Positions 29,078 to 36,488 of a stretch of DNA of 64,000 nt are shown one piece after another. The position numbers were made by a program, and so were the translations under genes. Each line of letters opens with the position of its first letter. Within the stretch, counting starts at the first letter, position 1. The notes beneath the pieces are model-generated. The model was given only the letters and a program-made list of their open reading frames with translations. It had not been told where the DNA came from and made no database searches. Source of the DNA: Planctobacterium sp965279005 (GTDB lineage: Bacteria; Pseudomonadota; Gammaproteobacteria; Enterobacterales; Alteromonadaceae); assembly GCA_965279005.1 (NCBI GenBank), contig CBDIHK010000028.1, positions 186,001 through 250,000 on the forward strand. Direction: 5' to 3'.

Positions 29078-29140
29078 TGCCGAACAGATGGAATTTGAAT
29101 TATGATGACCAATGAAAAAAATAGCACTGACTTTTAAAGC

Positions 29141-29157
29141 CTTAAGCTTCATTTAAT
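29141..29157 (+). promoter_or_regulatory. PmrA/QseB-type box upstream of hsp20
   Basis: CTTAAG-CTTCA-TTTAAT fits YTTAAK-N5-YTTAAK fully. It ends 65 bases before the Hsp20 start, and a possible -10 (AATATT) follows. Beyond the consensus it shares the extended context TTCATTTAATTT with the box at 29863, suggesting the same regulator. Confidence 0.58.
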
Positions 29158-29222
29158 TTAACTCTGCCAATATTGATGCCACGAACAAAGTGGTTCGCAA
29201 CTTTTATTGGAGATTAAACTAG

Positions 29223-29693
29223 ATGAACCGAAACACCTGGAACCCAATTGATGAACTTCAGGAGCTTTGGATTAAATACAACCGCCTGTTTGACAATTCC
29301 CCCGATTTTGGCCGAGCAAGCTTGCCGGTACAAAAGTCCTTGGGTGTGGAAGCGATGGCTAAATGGGCACCCGCGGTGGATTTATTGGAACAGGCAGACA
29401 GCTACTTGTTTAAGGTTGAATTACCCGCAGTTGACCAGGATAACGTGCAGGTTTTTGTAGACAATGGCGTGCTAAAGGTAGAAGGCGAGCGTAAAGCTGA
29501 ACAAAAGCGCGAAGACACCAAGTACCACAGGGTAGAACGATTCCATGGCCGCTTTGCCCGCAGTTTTGTATTGCCAGGTGATGCCGATGACGACAATGTG
29601 GTTGCGTCATTTAAAGACGGGTTATTGACCATCGAGGTGAAAAAGAGCAATCAAGGCAATAAACGGGCAATCGCTATCGAAAACCTGAACTAA
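29223..29693 (+). CDS. Hsp20/alpha-crystallin small heat-shock protein
   Basis: This 156-residue protein has an alpha-crystallin domain over about residues 50-150 (WAPAVDLLEQADSYLFKVELP through VASFKDGLLTIEVKKS). The partly conserved GVLKVEGER strand lies inside. It has a short N-terminal arm and a very short tail. Such holdase chaperones bind unfolding proteins in the cytoplasm. It is preceded by a PmrA/QseB-type box and followed by a terminator, so it is probably transcribed alone. Confidence 0.92.
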   Translation: MNRNTWNPIDELQELWIKYNRLFDNSPDFGRASLPVQKSLGVEAMAKWAPAVDLLEQADSYLFKVELPAVDQDNVQVFVDNGVLKVEGERKAEQKREDTKYHRVERFHGRFARSFVLPGDADDDNVVASFKDGLLTIEVKKSNQGNKRAIAIENLN

Positions 29694-29760
29694 ATTACCT
29701 TATATACAATGATGTTGACTTCTGCCATGCGAGCATGCCAGGGGGCAAACTCTTCTTCCG

Positions 29761-29786
29761 ACGGCCGCCTCACAGCGGCCGTTTTG
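29761..29786 (+). terminator. Rho-independent terminator after hsp20
   Basis: An 8-bp perfect GC-rich stem ACGGCCGC-ctcaca-GCGGCCGT is followed by TTTTG. It is 68 bases after the hsp20 stop. Confidence 0.88.
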
Positions 29787-29862
29787 ATACTGATTCCCAT
29801 AGCTTTTTGCGTTGGAACTAGAGCATCAACACGCCCTCGTAATTTTTCAAATATTTTTCCGG

Positions 29863-29879
29863 CTTAAGTTTCATTTAAT
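29863..29879 (+). promoter_or_regulatory. PmrA/QseB-type box upstream of ECF sigma gene
   Basis: CTTAAG-TTTCA-TTTAAT is a full match to YTTAAK-N5-YTTAAK and ends 50 bases before the sigma factor ATG. It closely matches the hsp20 box. Control by the two-component system encoded at 19.1-20.8 kb is inferred. Confidence 0.58.
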
Positions 29880-29929
29880 TTTCGCTACTTATTGTTGTCG
29901 GCAGTTAAACAACGCAACTGATTACGACC

Positions 29930-30466
29930 ATGCAAGCTTTTACTTTAATTGAAAACACTAGCGCCCCCTTGAGCACCACAGCCCCAGTTAAACCGGGTAA
30001 GCGCGAATTTGATTTGCTTCTACAAGAATTGCGTCCAGCGATTTTTAATTACTGTAAACGCTACCTACGCAATGACGATGACGCCGAAGAAGCGTGCCAG
30101 GATACTATGCTCAAAGCCCTGCAGGCATGGTCTTCTTTTGAAGGCCGTGCCAGCGTCAAAACCTGGTTGTACCGGATTGCTGGCAATGAATGTGCAAACT
30201 ACTACCGCCAGCGCAGCCGCTTTAGCTTTGAAGATAACTCTGAATTGCCTGATGAAAGTTGCTCTGGCATGCCTGTGGCAGATGACTGCCAATTTGACCG
30301 CTTCTTGGCACAGCTAAATGTGCAGGAGCGCAATGTACTGAGTTTCCGTTTCGTGGACGACCTGCAACTGCCCGAAATTGCGGCGAGCCTGGATATCAAC
30401 ATCAGCACGGTAAAAATGTGCTATTACCGCGCCTTGGACAAATTCCAAGTCGCCCAGGCGTGTTGA
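29930..30466 (+). CDS. ECF-type RNA polymerase sigma factor
   Basis: The 178-residue product has sigma region 2 (IFNYCKRYLRNDDDAEEACQDTMLKALQAW) and region 4 (LNVQERNVLSFRFVDDLQLPEIAASLDINISTVKMCYYRALDKF). Regions 1 and 3 are absent, as in ECF factors. No anti-sigma gene adjoins; the next gene is DUF1003. The PmrA/QseB-type box upstream suggests it acts below the two-component system in a stress cascade. Its target promoters are unknown. Confidence 0.9.
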   Translation: MQAFTLIENTSAPLSTTAPVKPGKREFDLLLQELRPAIFNYCKRYLRNDDDAEEACQDTMLKALQAWSSFEGRASVKTWLYRIAGNECANYYRQRSRFSFEDNSELPDESCSGMPVADDCQFDRFLAQLNVQERNVLSFRFVDDLQLPEIAASLDINISTVKMCYYRALDKFQVAQAC

Positions 30467-30515
30467 TGAACTGTAACGCATGTTGCTAAACGCGTATCAA
30501 CGAAGACAACTAACG

Positions 30516-31040
30516 ATGAAAAAATATTTTGAAAACTTGGCGAGGGCACTGATAGGCATGCCTTACGGTGAACTCAGCGATACCGAAAAAGCGGTTATCC
30601 AGAGCATCGCAAACCAGGAACCAATAGCGACCAACTTGAACAAGAGCTTCCACGAGCAATTGTCCTTTGGCCAAAAGATGGCAGACCGCGTGGCTGAGTT
30701 CGGCGGTTCCTGGCCTTTTATAATTTTGTTTTTAGTCATTATGCTTGGCTGGGTAAGCCTCAACAGCATTGTTGTTCTAGGCGGAGGGCCCTTTGACCCA
30801 TACCCCTTCATCTTGTTGAACCTGGTGCTATCGACACTGGCAGCTTTGCAAGCGCCCATCATTATGATGTCACAAAACCGGCAGGCGGCAAAAGACCGCA
30901 TGGCGGCTTCATTGAACTATGAGGTCAGCCTGAAAACTGACCTTGAGATCATGCGCTTACACCAAAAGCTGGATGAACTACACTCAATGAATAGTTCTAT
31001 AGCAGCTTTAACTAAAGGTGAAAAGAATGTCTTGGAGTAA
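30516..31040 (+). CDS. DUF1003 membrane protein
   Basis: This protein of about 174 residues has the DUF1003 signature. Two membrane helices (WPFIILFLVIMLGWVSLNS and FILLNLVLSTLAALQAPIIMM) flank GGGPFDPYP, followed by SQNRQAAKDRMAASLNYEVSLKTDLEI and a short coiled coil. ATG 30516 is chosen, with an in-frame ATG at 30480 as the alternative; neither has a strong ribosome site. It overlaps the following MscS-like gene. No function is established for the family; it often occurs near Mg2+ or stress genes. Confidence 0.85.
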   Translation: MKKYFENLARALIGMPYGELSDTEKAVIQSIANQEPIATNLNKSFHEQLSFGQKMADRVAEFGGSWPFIILFLVIMLGWVSLNSIVVLGGGPFDPYPFILLNLVLSTLAALQAPIIMMSQNRQAAKDRMAASLNYEVSLKTDLEIMRLHQKLDELHSMNSSIAALTKGEKNVLE

Positions 31041-31689
31041 CTGGGTTGCGGGATTCAACAGTTGGTTCGAATTGTATTGGGTTAACCTGGGTTGGTCACT
31101 GGTATTTGTCCTGTTGTATATGCTGGTAACCCGGTTGGCTTTGCCAAAGATAGAAGAAATTGTTGACCGGAGCAAACTAAGGGCGGAAGCAACCCAGAAA
31201 GCCTACCATACCGTTAGGTTGATTTTAGGTGTAGTTACCCTGTCAGTACTGCTTATTGTCTGGGGTGTTGATTTTAGCGGCTTGCTTTTGCTGTCAACCT
31301 CTTTGCTGACACTAACGGGTGTAGCCATGTTCGCCAGTTGGAGTTTGCTCAGCAACGTCACATCCTATTTTATCCTGCTTTTCCACCCGGCATTTCGGCG
31401 GGGGAACTTTGTGCGGGTAATAGACATGGACAATTACATCGAAGGGTATATTGCCGACGTTAACTTATTTAATACCCGTTTGCTGACCGAAGATCGCGAG
31501 GTCTTGGTGTACCCCAACAATATGATGTTAACCCGGCCTACCTTGATCAATCCAAGGAACCGCTGGCGGGTGATGGGTAAGACGACGGATCGCGATGTGC
31601 CTGTGCCACAAGCGGCCGAATCAATAGCCGACAAAACTGGGCAAATGCCGGTGCAGGCAGAAGAGATTAACACTGGGAAAAAAGCATGA
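31027..31689 (+). CDS. Short MscS-like mechanosensitive channel protein
   Basis: The 220-residue protein has three hydrophobic segments and then an MscS-like beta domain (FASWSLLSNVTSYFILLFHPAFRRGNFVRV followed by YIEGYIADVNLFNTRLLTEDREVLVYPNN). It stops before the large C-terminal cage of MscS, so it is about 60 residues shorter than E. coli MscS. AGGTG precedes ATG 31027, which lies inside the DUF1003 gene. It may be a channel subunit or an accessory membrane protein. Confidence 0.8.
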   Translation: MSWSNWVAGFNSWFELYWVNLGWSLVFVLLYMLVTRLALPKIEEIVDRSKLRAEATQKAYHTVRLILGVVTLSVLLIVWGVDFSGLLLLSTSLLTLTGVAMFASWSLLSNVTSYFILLFHPAFRRGNFVRVIDMDNYIEGYIADVNLFNTRLLTEDREVLVYPNNMMLTRPTLINPRNRWRVMGKTTDRDVPVPQAAESIADKTGQMPVQAEEINTGKKA

Positions 31690-32975
31690 ACATCTTTGAA
31701 GATGCAGTACAGCGACTGCAAAAAATGGCCAAAAAAGCCAGTATTGACGAACAGGTAGTGAGCGCGCTGTCGCGCGCAGAATTCATGGTTGAGAGTTCAC
31801 TGCCAGTGCGCATGGACGACGGTGCAACTCGCTACTTCCCAGCATGGCGTTGCCGCTACAACGACGTGCTAGGCCCCACCAAAGGGGGTATCCGTTTCCA
31901 TCAGGCGGTTAACAGTGACGAAGTCAAAGCGCTGGCGCTTTGGATGACGATCAAGTGCGCATTGATGAACCTTCCCTATGGAGGTGGCAAAGGTGGGGTA
32001 AGTGTCAACCCGACAAACTTCAGCCGGATGGAATTAGAGCGCCTGTCACGTGCCTATGTCAGGGCTATGGCTGACGTTATCGGGCCAGAAATAGATATTC
32101 CCGCGCCCGATATCAATACTGATGCCCGCACTATGGGCTGGATGCTGGACGAATACGAAACCATCCACCGGCGCCGCTGTCCAGGAGTTTTTACTGGAAA
32201 GCCTGTAGTACTTGGCGGCAGTCTAGGCCGCGAGGAAGCCACCGGCCGGGGCGTATTTTACTGTGTGCAAAGCCTAATGGCGAAAGCCCGCCTAAACCCA
32301 GCGAAAACCCTGGTCGCAGTCCAAGGTTTTGGCAATGTTGGCTACCACACTGCACGGCTCTTGGCAGAAGCTGGAAGCAAGGTAGTGGCAGTTTCCGAGG
32401 TCAGCGGCGGAGTTTTCAAAGCTGCTGGCCTGGATGTGGAAGAGCTAAAGAGTTTGAAAGATGCCAGTATGCAGCCGGTAAAGCCATTGCAGCAGGAACC
32501 ATTGCAAAAAGTGAGTAGTTTGCAACCAATTAGCAACCAAGACCTGTTGGAGCTGGATGTCGACATATTGATCCCCGCAGCAATAGAAGGGGTCATACAC
32601 GGTCGCAATGTGGACAATATCAATTGTCGTTACATTGTAGAAGCAGCAAATGGCCCGGTGTTATCCGACGCCGACGGCGTACTTGCTGAAAAAGGTGTCA
32701 TTGTGGTGCCCGACGTGATGGCGAATGCCGGTGGTGTCACTGCCAGTTATTTCGAATGGATCCAAAACCGTACTGGGGAAAACTGGCCTTTGTCCGCCGT
32801 GAACGAAAAATTAAAAACCATAATTGAGCAAGTGTTTGAAGAAGTTTGGCTAATTGCCAAAACTGAATCGTGCAACCTGCGGGAAGCGGCCTACCGCAAA
32901 GCATTGCGCCGTTTGCAATATGCTATCCAGGCGCATGGCGACAAAGCATGGTTTAGCGCTGGCCTCCTCCCTTAG
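31686..32975 (+). CDS. Glu/Leu/Phe/Val dehydrogenase family protein (likely glutamate dehydrogenase)
   Basis: This 429-residue enzyme shows GPTKGGIRFHQAVNSDEVKALALWMTIKCALMNLPYGGGKGG, with the substrate-binding and catalytic lysines. The Rossmann motif VQGFGNVGYHTARLLAEAG lies near residue 215. Length and motifs fit the hexameric NAD-type class, which interconverts glutamate with 2-oxoglutarate and ammonia. It overlaps the MscS-like stop by four bases (ATGA), an unusual operon partner. It is of a different subfamily from the gdhA remnant nearby and could have replaced it. Confidence 0.9.
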   Translation: MNIFEDAVQRLQKMAKKASIDEQVVSALSRAEFMVESSLPVRMDDGATRYFPAWRCRYNDVLGPTKGGIRFHQAVNSDEVKALALWMTIKCALMNLPYGGGKGGVSVNPTNFSRMELERLSRAYVRAMADVIGPEIDIPAPDINTDARTMGWMLDEYETIHRRRCPGVFTGKPVVLGGSLGREEATGRGVFYCVQSLMAKARLNPAKTLVAVQGFGNVGYHTARLLAEAGSKVVAVSEVSGGVFKAAGLDVEELKSLKDASMQPVKPLQQEPLQKVSSLQPISNQDLLELDVDILIPAAIEGVIHGRNVDNINCRYIVEAANGPVLSDADGVLAEKGVIVVPDVMANAGGVTASYFEWIQNRTGENWPLSAVNEKLKTIIEQVFEEVWLIAKTESCNLREAAYRKALRRLQYAIQAHGDKAWFSAGLLP

Positions 32976-33045
32976 ATAGGGGAGATGGATCTTAAGACTA
33001 TACAGGCACCTGGATCGTAACTAGGACTATTAGGTAACACTGAAG

Positions 33046-33996
33046 ATGCTACTCATTCTTGGATTGGCCATGCTGTGTTTCGGTGGCGAAGCAATGATAA
33101 GGGGGGCTATGGGGACAGCCAGCTGGCTAAAGATCTCCCCCCTGATGTGCGGCATTGTCATCGTTGGTTTTGGCACATCCGCTCCCGAACTGGTTGTTTC
33201 TGTAAACGCTATCATTGATAACGAACCCGACGTCGCGTTAGGTAACGTTGTTGGCAGTAATATTGGCAACATATTGTTGATTTTGGGGCTTTGCGCGCTC
33301 ATCCGCCCTATGCAGGTATCAGCTTCCGCCCTGGGTAAGGATATGTTCGGCCTCATTTTTGTGACGCTATTGTGTTGCACCTTGATAAGTACAGGCTTGT
33401 TTACTTTTATTTCAGGCATCGTTTCCATACTGGGGTTGTTGGGTTACTTGTTATGGACTTACCTGACTGAAACGAGCGTGGTTACACCATCGGCCAATTT
33501 GCATGTATCTGAATCCAAAGTGGTGGCAGGCAAAACTTTGCCATTGTGGGCCAACACAGGACTGCTCGCCTTGGGATTGGCATTATTGATTGCTGGTGCA
33601 AACCTGTTTATGCAGGAAGCTGTCAATGTCGCCCAGCAGTTGGGGGTATCTTCCGCAGTTATAGGGCTGACACTAGTTGCCGTTGGTACTAGCCTGCCTG
33701 AAATTACCATTTCAATAATGGCTACAATACGCAATAACAATGATGTTGCCGTAGGCAATGTAGTGGGAAGCAATATTTTCAATATCCTGGGGATCCTAGG
33801 CATTACCTCGATAATATCCCCTATTCCGGTTTCGCAGCGCCTCATTGCCTTTGACCAGGCGTTTCTCGCCGGTTCGGTGGTTTGGCTGGCGCTACTGATT
33901 TTTTGGCGCAAAAGAATTACCCGTTTATCTGGGCTACTATTATTGGGAACCTATATCGCTTATTTGTGGTGGGGCACGCTGCAGTTCAATGTTTAA
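33046..33996 (+). CDS. Calcium/sodium antiporter (YrbG/CaCA type)
   Basis: A 316-residue membrane protein with the two CaCA alpha repeats: GFGTSAPELVVSVNAIIDNEPDVALGNVVGSNIGNILLILG near residue 45 and VGTSLPEITISIMATIRNNNDVAVGNVVGSNIFNILGILG near residue 215. Both keep the Glu that coordinates Ca2+. About ten helices are predicted. It lies 31 bases before the antiporter module and could be co-transcribed with it. It should exchange Ca2+ for Na+ or H+ across the inner membrane. Confidence 0.9.
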   Translation: MLLILGLAMLCFGGEAMIRGAMGTASWLKISPLMCGIVIVGFGTSAPELVVSVNAIIDNEPDVALGNVVGSNIGNILLILGLCALIRPMQVSASALGKDMFGLIFVTLLCCTLISTGLFTFISGIVSILGLLGYLLWTYLTETSVVTPSANLHVSESKVVAGKTLPLWANTGLLALGLALLIAGANLFMQEAVNVAQQLGVSSAVIGLTLVAVGTSLPEITISIMATIRNNNDVAVGNVVGSNIFNILGILGITSIISPIPVSQRLIAFDQAFLAGSVVWLALLIFWRKRITRLSGLLLLGTYIAYLWWGTLQFNV

Positions 33997-34027
33997 AACG
34001 CTGGATCAAACAACAACACTCTTCTAG

Positions 34028-34555
34028 ATGAAAAAAATGGTTAACTTCAGATACGTTGTAATGGCAATTGCTTTGCTGGTTTTTTGGCTATTATTAGTAG
34101 CCTGGGATCTACAGTCACTAATGATTGGGCTTTTCTTCATCGCATTAGCGCTTTATACCTCTTACTGTTTGGCTGGGGGGACGGTTTATGCTGACGGTGC
34201 GCCGCGGATACAGGTATTGCGCCTCCCGCATTTTCTATTGTTCTTTCTTGCCAATTCAATCAAAGGCGGCATTGCGACGGCAAAACTGGCGTTCTCACCC
34301 AACCTGGCACTGTCACTGTCACCCAGCTTTGTGTATTACCCAATAAAACACATCAAACCAGGCGCCCCTATGCATCTATTTATTAACCTAATTAGTTTAT
34401 TGCCCGGTTCGGTTTGCGTCATTAGGGAGCCTAATGGCGTGCTGGTGCACGTCCTACGCTCTGACCCGCAGATTACAGAAGAGCTGCGCGATTGCGAACT
34501 GGCAGTGGGCAACTTATTCGCCATTGGAGCACAAGACACAGTTGGGACGGAGTAA
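34028..34555 (+). CDS. Cation/H+ antiporter subunit E (MrpE/MnhE-like)
   Basis: The 175-residue product has two N-terminal membrane helices, a conserved middle (FFLANSIKGGIATAKLAF), and the C-terminal domain LINLISLLPGSVCVIREPNGVLVHVL typical of MnhE. It is first in an eight-gene run whose order is that of Mrp/Mbh membrane modules. In Mrp systems subunit E is needed for assembly rather than ion conduction. Confidence 0.9.
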   Translation: MKKMVNFRYVVMAIALLVFWLLLVAWDLQSLMIGLFFIALALYTSYCLAGGTVYADGAPRIQVLRLPHFLLFFLANSIKGGIATAKLAFSPNLALSLSPSFVYYPIKHIKPGAPMHLFINLISLLPGSVCVIREPNGVLVHVLRSDPQITEELRDCELAVGNLFAIGAQDTVGTE

Positions 34556-34559
34556 TAAC

Positions 34560-34865
34560 ATGTTAGGCACACTCTACTTTTTCGTTATCCTGGTCTTGCT
34601 GCTATGTTTGCTCGGAGGTATATGGCGCGTCTTGATAGGACCCGATAACTCGAACCGTATGCTAGCGTCACAACTGTTTGGCACAATAGGTGTTAGCATG
34701 GTGGTGGTGCTGTCTTTCTTATTTGAACAGCCGTTTTTAATAAACTTAGCGCTGATCCTGACCCTACTGGCCTCAATCACTATTATTGCGTTTCTTAAAC
34801 TGGCGGAACAACCACAAGACCATAACAACCAACAAGGGCACAGCAAGGATGACCACCATGATTGA
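34560..34865 (+). CDS. Cation/H+ antiporter subunit F (MrpF/MnhF-like)
   Basis: A protein of 101 residues with three membrane helices. It has the MnhF motif WRVLIGPDNSNRMLASQLFGT and a histidine/aspartate-rich tail (GHSKDDHHD) that could bind metal. ATG 34560 follows the subunit E stop by four bases, with GGAG upstream; the frame is open further left but overlaps subunit E. The stop overlaps the subunit G start. Confidence 0.88.
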   Translation: MLGTLYFFVILVLLLCLLGGIWRVLIGPDNSNRMLASQLFGTIGVSMVVVLSFLFEQPFLINLALILTLLASITIIAFLKLAEQPQDHNNQQGHSKDDHHD

Positions 34866-35175
34866 TGCCTTCACCGCAGTAATGCTCATAACAGGCAGTT
34901 TTTTCTTTATTGCAGGCACCGTAGGCCTTCTCAGGTTTCCAGATGTCTTTTGCCGCCTGCACGCCCTGACAAAATCTGACAACCTTGGCCTCGGGTTAAT
35001 TATCTTGGGGCTACTGCCACAAGCTAGCAGTGCCGCTTTGGCAGTCAAGCTACTGCTGGTCTGGATCCTATTAATGTTCACCAGTGCGGCTAGCTGCCAC
35101 CTGATTGCACGTAACGAACACCGCAAGCAACGCCCCGCCGGGAAACAAGCAGAGGAGCCACAGCATGAACCCTGA
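34858..35175 (+). CDS. Cation/H+ antiporter subunit G (MrpG/MnhG-like)
   Basis: The product of about 105 residues has three helices and the MnhG signature TVGLLRFPDVFCRLHALTKSDNLGLG. ATG 34858 is preferred to ATG 34849 because AAGGATG sits at normal spacing before it. The hydrophilic tail is rich in charged residues. It overlaps its neighbours at both ends, so translation of the module is tightly coupled. Confidence 0.88.
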   Translation: MIDAFTAVMLITGSFFFIAGTVGLLRFPDVFCRLHALTKSDNLGLGLIILGLLPQASSAALAVKLLLVWILLMFTSAASCHLIARNEHRKQRPAGKQAEEPQHEP

Positions 35176-35452
35176 TATTTGGATCGACCTGTCATTGTGC
35201 ATCTTGGTATTGGTGCTCACAGTGTCTGTTTTCCTGGTGAAAAATAACTTCACTTCCATCGTGCTGTTTATCAGCCTTGGACTGTTAATCAGCATTTGCT
35301 GGATCAGGTTGAATGCCATTGATGTCGCGATCGCCGAAGCAGCAATTGGGGCAGGTTTGACCGGGGCAATGCTCATCGCAGCCTGGCGCAAGCTTTCTGG
35401 GGATGCAACACAAATATCCGGGAATGCCGGAAAAGGAAAACAGCAACCATGA
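35165..35452 (+). CDS. MbhD-like (DUF4040) antiporter subunit
   Basis: This 95-residue protein has three membrane helices, with NAIDVAIAEAAIGAGLTGAML matching the MbhD/DUF4040 domain. In canonical MrpA this domain is fused to the C-terminus of the large subunit; here it is a separate gene, as in Mbh-type complexes. GAGGAG precedes ATG 35165, which overlaps the subunit G stop. Confidence 0.82.
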   Translation: MNPDIWIDLSLCILVLVLTVSVFLVKNNFTSIVLFISLGLLISICWIRLNAIDVAIAEAAIGAGLTGAMLIAAWRKLSGDATQISGNAGKGKQQP

Positions 35453-36144
35453 CCCCGAACAATGGCAAGCAGGATATGCAAACTAACCCGTGGTTTGCAT
35501 TTATCATTGTCGCAACAGTAATCGTATTTGCCCTTTTTATGGCGGCCGCCTTGTGGCAACAGCCAGTGCACGGTAATGGGCTACACGCATTGGTTATGTC
35601 TGAGCTGGAGCGAACGGGGGTGAGCAATCCAGTGACCGCTGTACTATTAAATTATCGCGCCTACGACACCTTTATCGAGTTTGCCGTATTCCTATGCGTT
35701 GCTGTAGCCGTGCTACCCTATGTGTTGGATGTCGGCAATACCGTGCAAAAACTTTCACCGGAATCCCAGGTACTGGGGATTGCCAAGGTATTTGTGCCAC
35801 TGTCTATTGTAATGGCAGGCTATATGCTCTGGATTGGTTCCAGCAGGCCCGGTGGCGCCTTCCAGGCCGCTAGTTTGCTGGCCGGCTGCCTTGTTTTACT
35901 CTCCCTGGCCAATTTTAACCGGGTAAATTTTGCTGGCACATCCATACGCTGGTTGCTATCAGCAGGCTTGCTGTCTTTTTGTTTGGTCATTTCAGCCCTA
36001 CTTTTACGACACGAAGGCTTCATTGTGTTGCCCCCCAATTTGGCAGGGATGTATATTTTATTGATAGAGTTTTTCGCCACCTTTGCTATCAGCGTCACGC
36101 TATTTTTGTGTTTTGAGTCAATTCACAAGGGGCATTTGCCATGA
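35449..36144 (+). CDS. Fused MbhE-like and MrpB/MnhB-like subunit
   Basis: The first half of this 231-residue protein (SELERTGVSNPVTAVLLNYRAYDTFIEFAVF) matches the MbhE-type segment found at the end of MrpA. The second half (VFVPLSIVMAGYMLWIGSSRPGGAFQAASLLAG) matches MrpB/MnhB. The GGAFQ stretch is the conserved MnhB loop. Its ATGA start overlaps the previous stop. The fusion supports descent from an Mbh-like gene order. Confidence 0.82.
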   Translation: MTPNNGKQDMQTNPWFAFIIVATVIVFALFMAAALWQQPVHGNGLHALVMSELERTGVSNPVTAVLLNYRAYDTFIEFAVFLCVAVAVLPYVLDVGNTVQKLSPESQVLGIAKVFVPLSIVMAGYMLWIGSSRPGGAFQAASLLAGCLVLLSLANFNRVNFAGTSIRWLLSAGLLSFCLVISALLLRHEGFIVLPPNLAGMYILLIEFFATFAISVTLFLCFESIHKGHLP

Positions 36145-36488
36145 TTTCCCAGGTAATGCTTTTCAACCTATGTGCAATAGCCATGTTCGCTATTGCCATG
36201 TGCGGCTTCCTGCTAAGCCATGACTTCCTGCGCAAGTTGCTTGCCTTGAATGTCATGGGTATGTCGATTTTCATGATCTTCATCTCGGTCGCCAACCAGG
36301 ATCCCAACAATGTCGATCCTGTCCCCCATGCCCTGGTGCTAACCGGGATCGTTGTGGCAGCTGCAGGTACTGCGCTAGGCCTAAACTTGGCGTCAAAAAT
36401 CACTAAATTTGCCAGGTCGGTGCAACGGGAAAACGAACGTGAATCGCAGCTTAAATCCAGCCAAGGCCGCACAGGGCAACCAAATTGA
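36141..36488 (+). CDS. Cation/H+ antiporter subunit C (MrpC/NuoK-like)
   Basis: The 115-residue product has three membrane helices in the NuoK/MnhC pattern, including LLALNVMGMSIFMIFIS and the conserved DPVPHALVLTGIVVAAAGTALGL. It overlaps both neighbours by a few bases. In Mrp and complex I, this subunit borders the ion-transfer path and carries glutamates in its helices; here the equivalent positions are largely hydrophobic. Confidence 0.88.
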   Translation: MISQVMLFNLCAIAMFAIAMCGFLLSHDFLRKLLALNVMGMSIFMIFISVANQDPNNVDPVPHALVLTGIVVAAAGTALGLNLASKITKFARSVQRENERESQLKSSQGRTGQPN

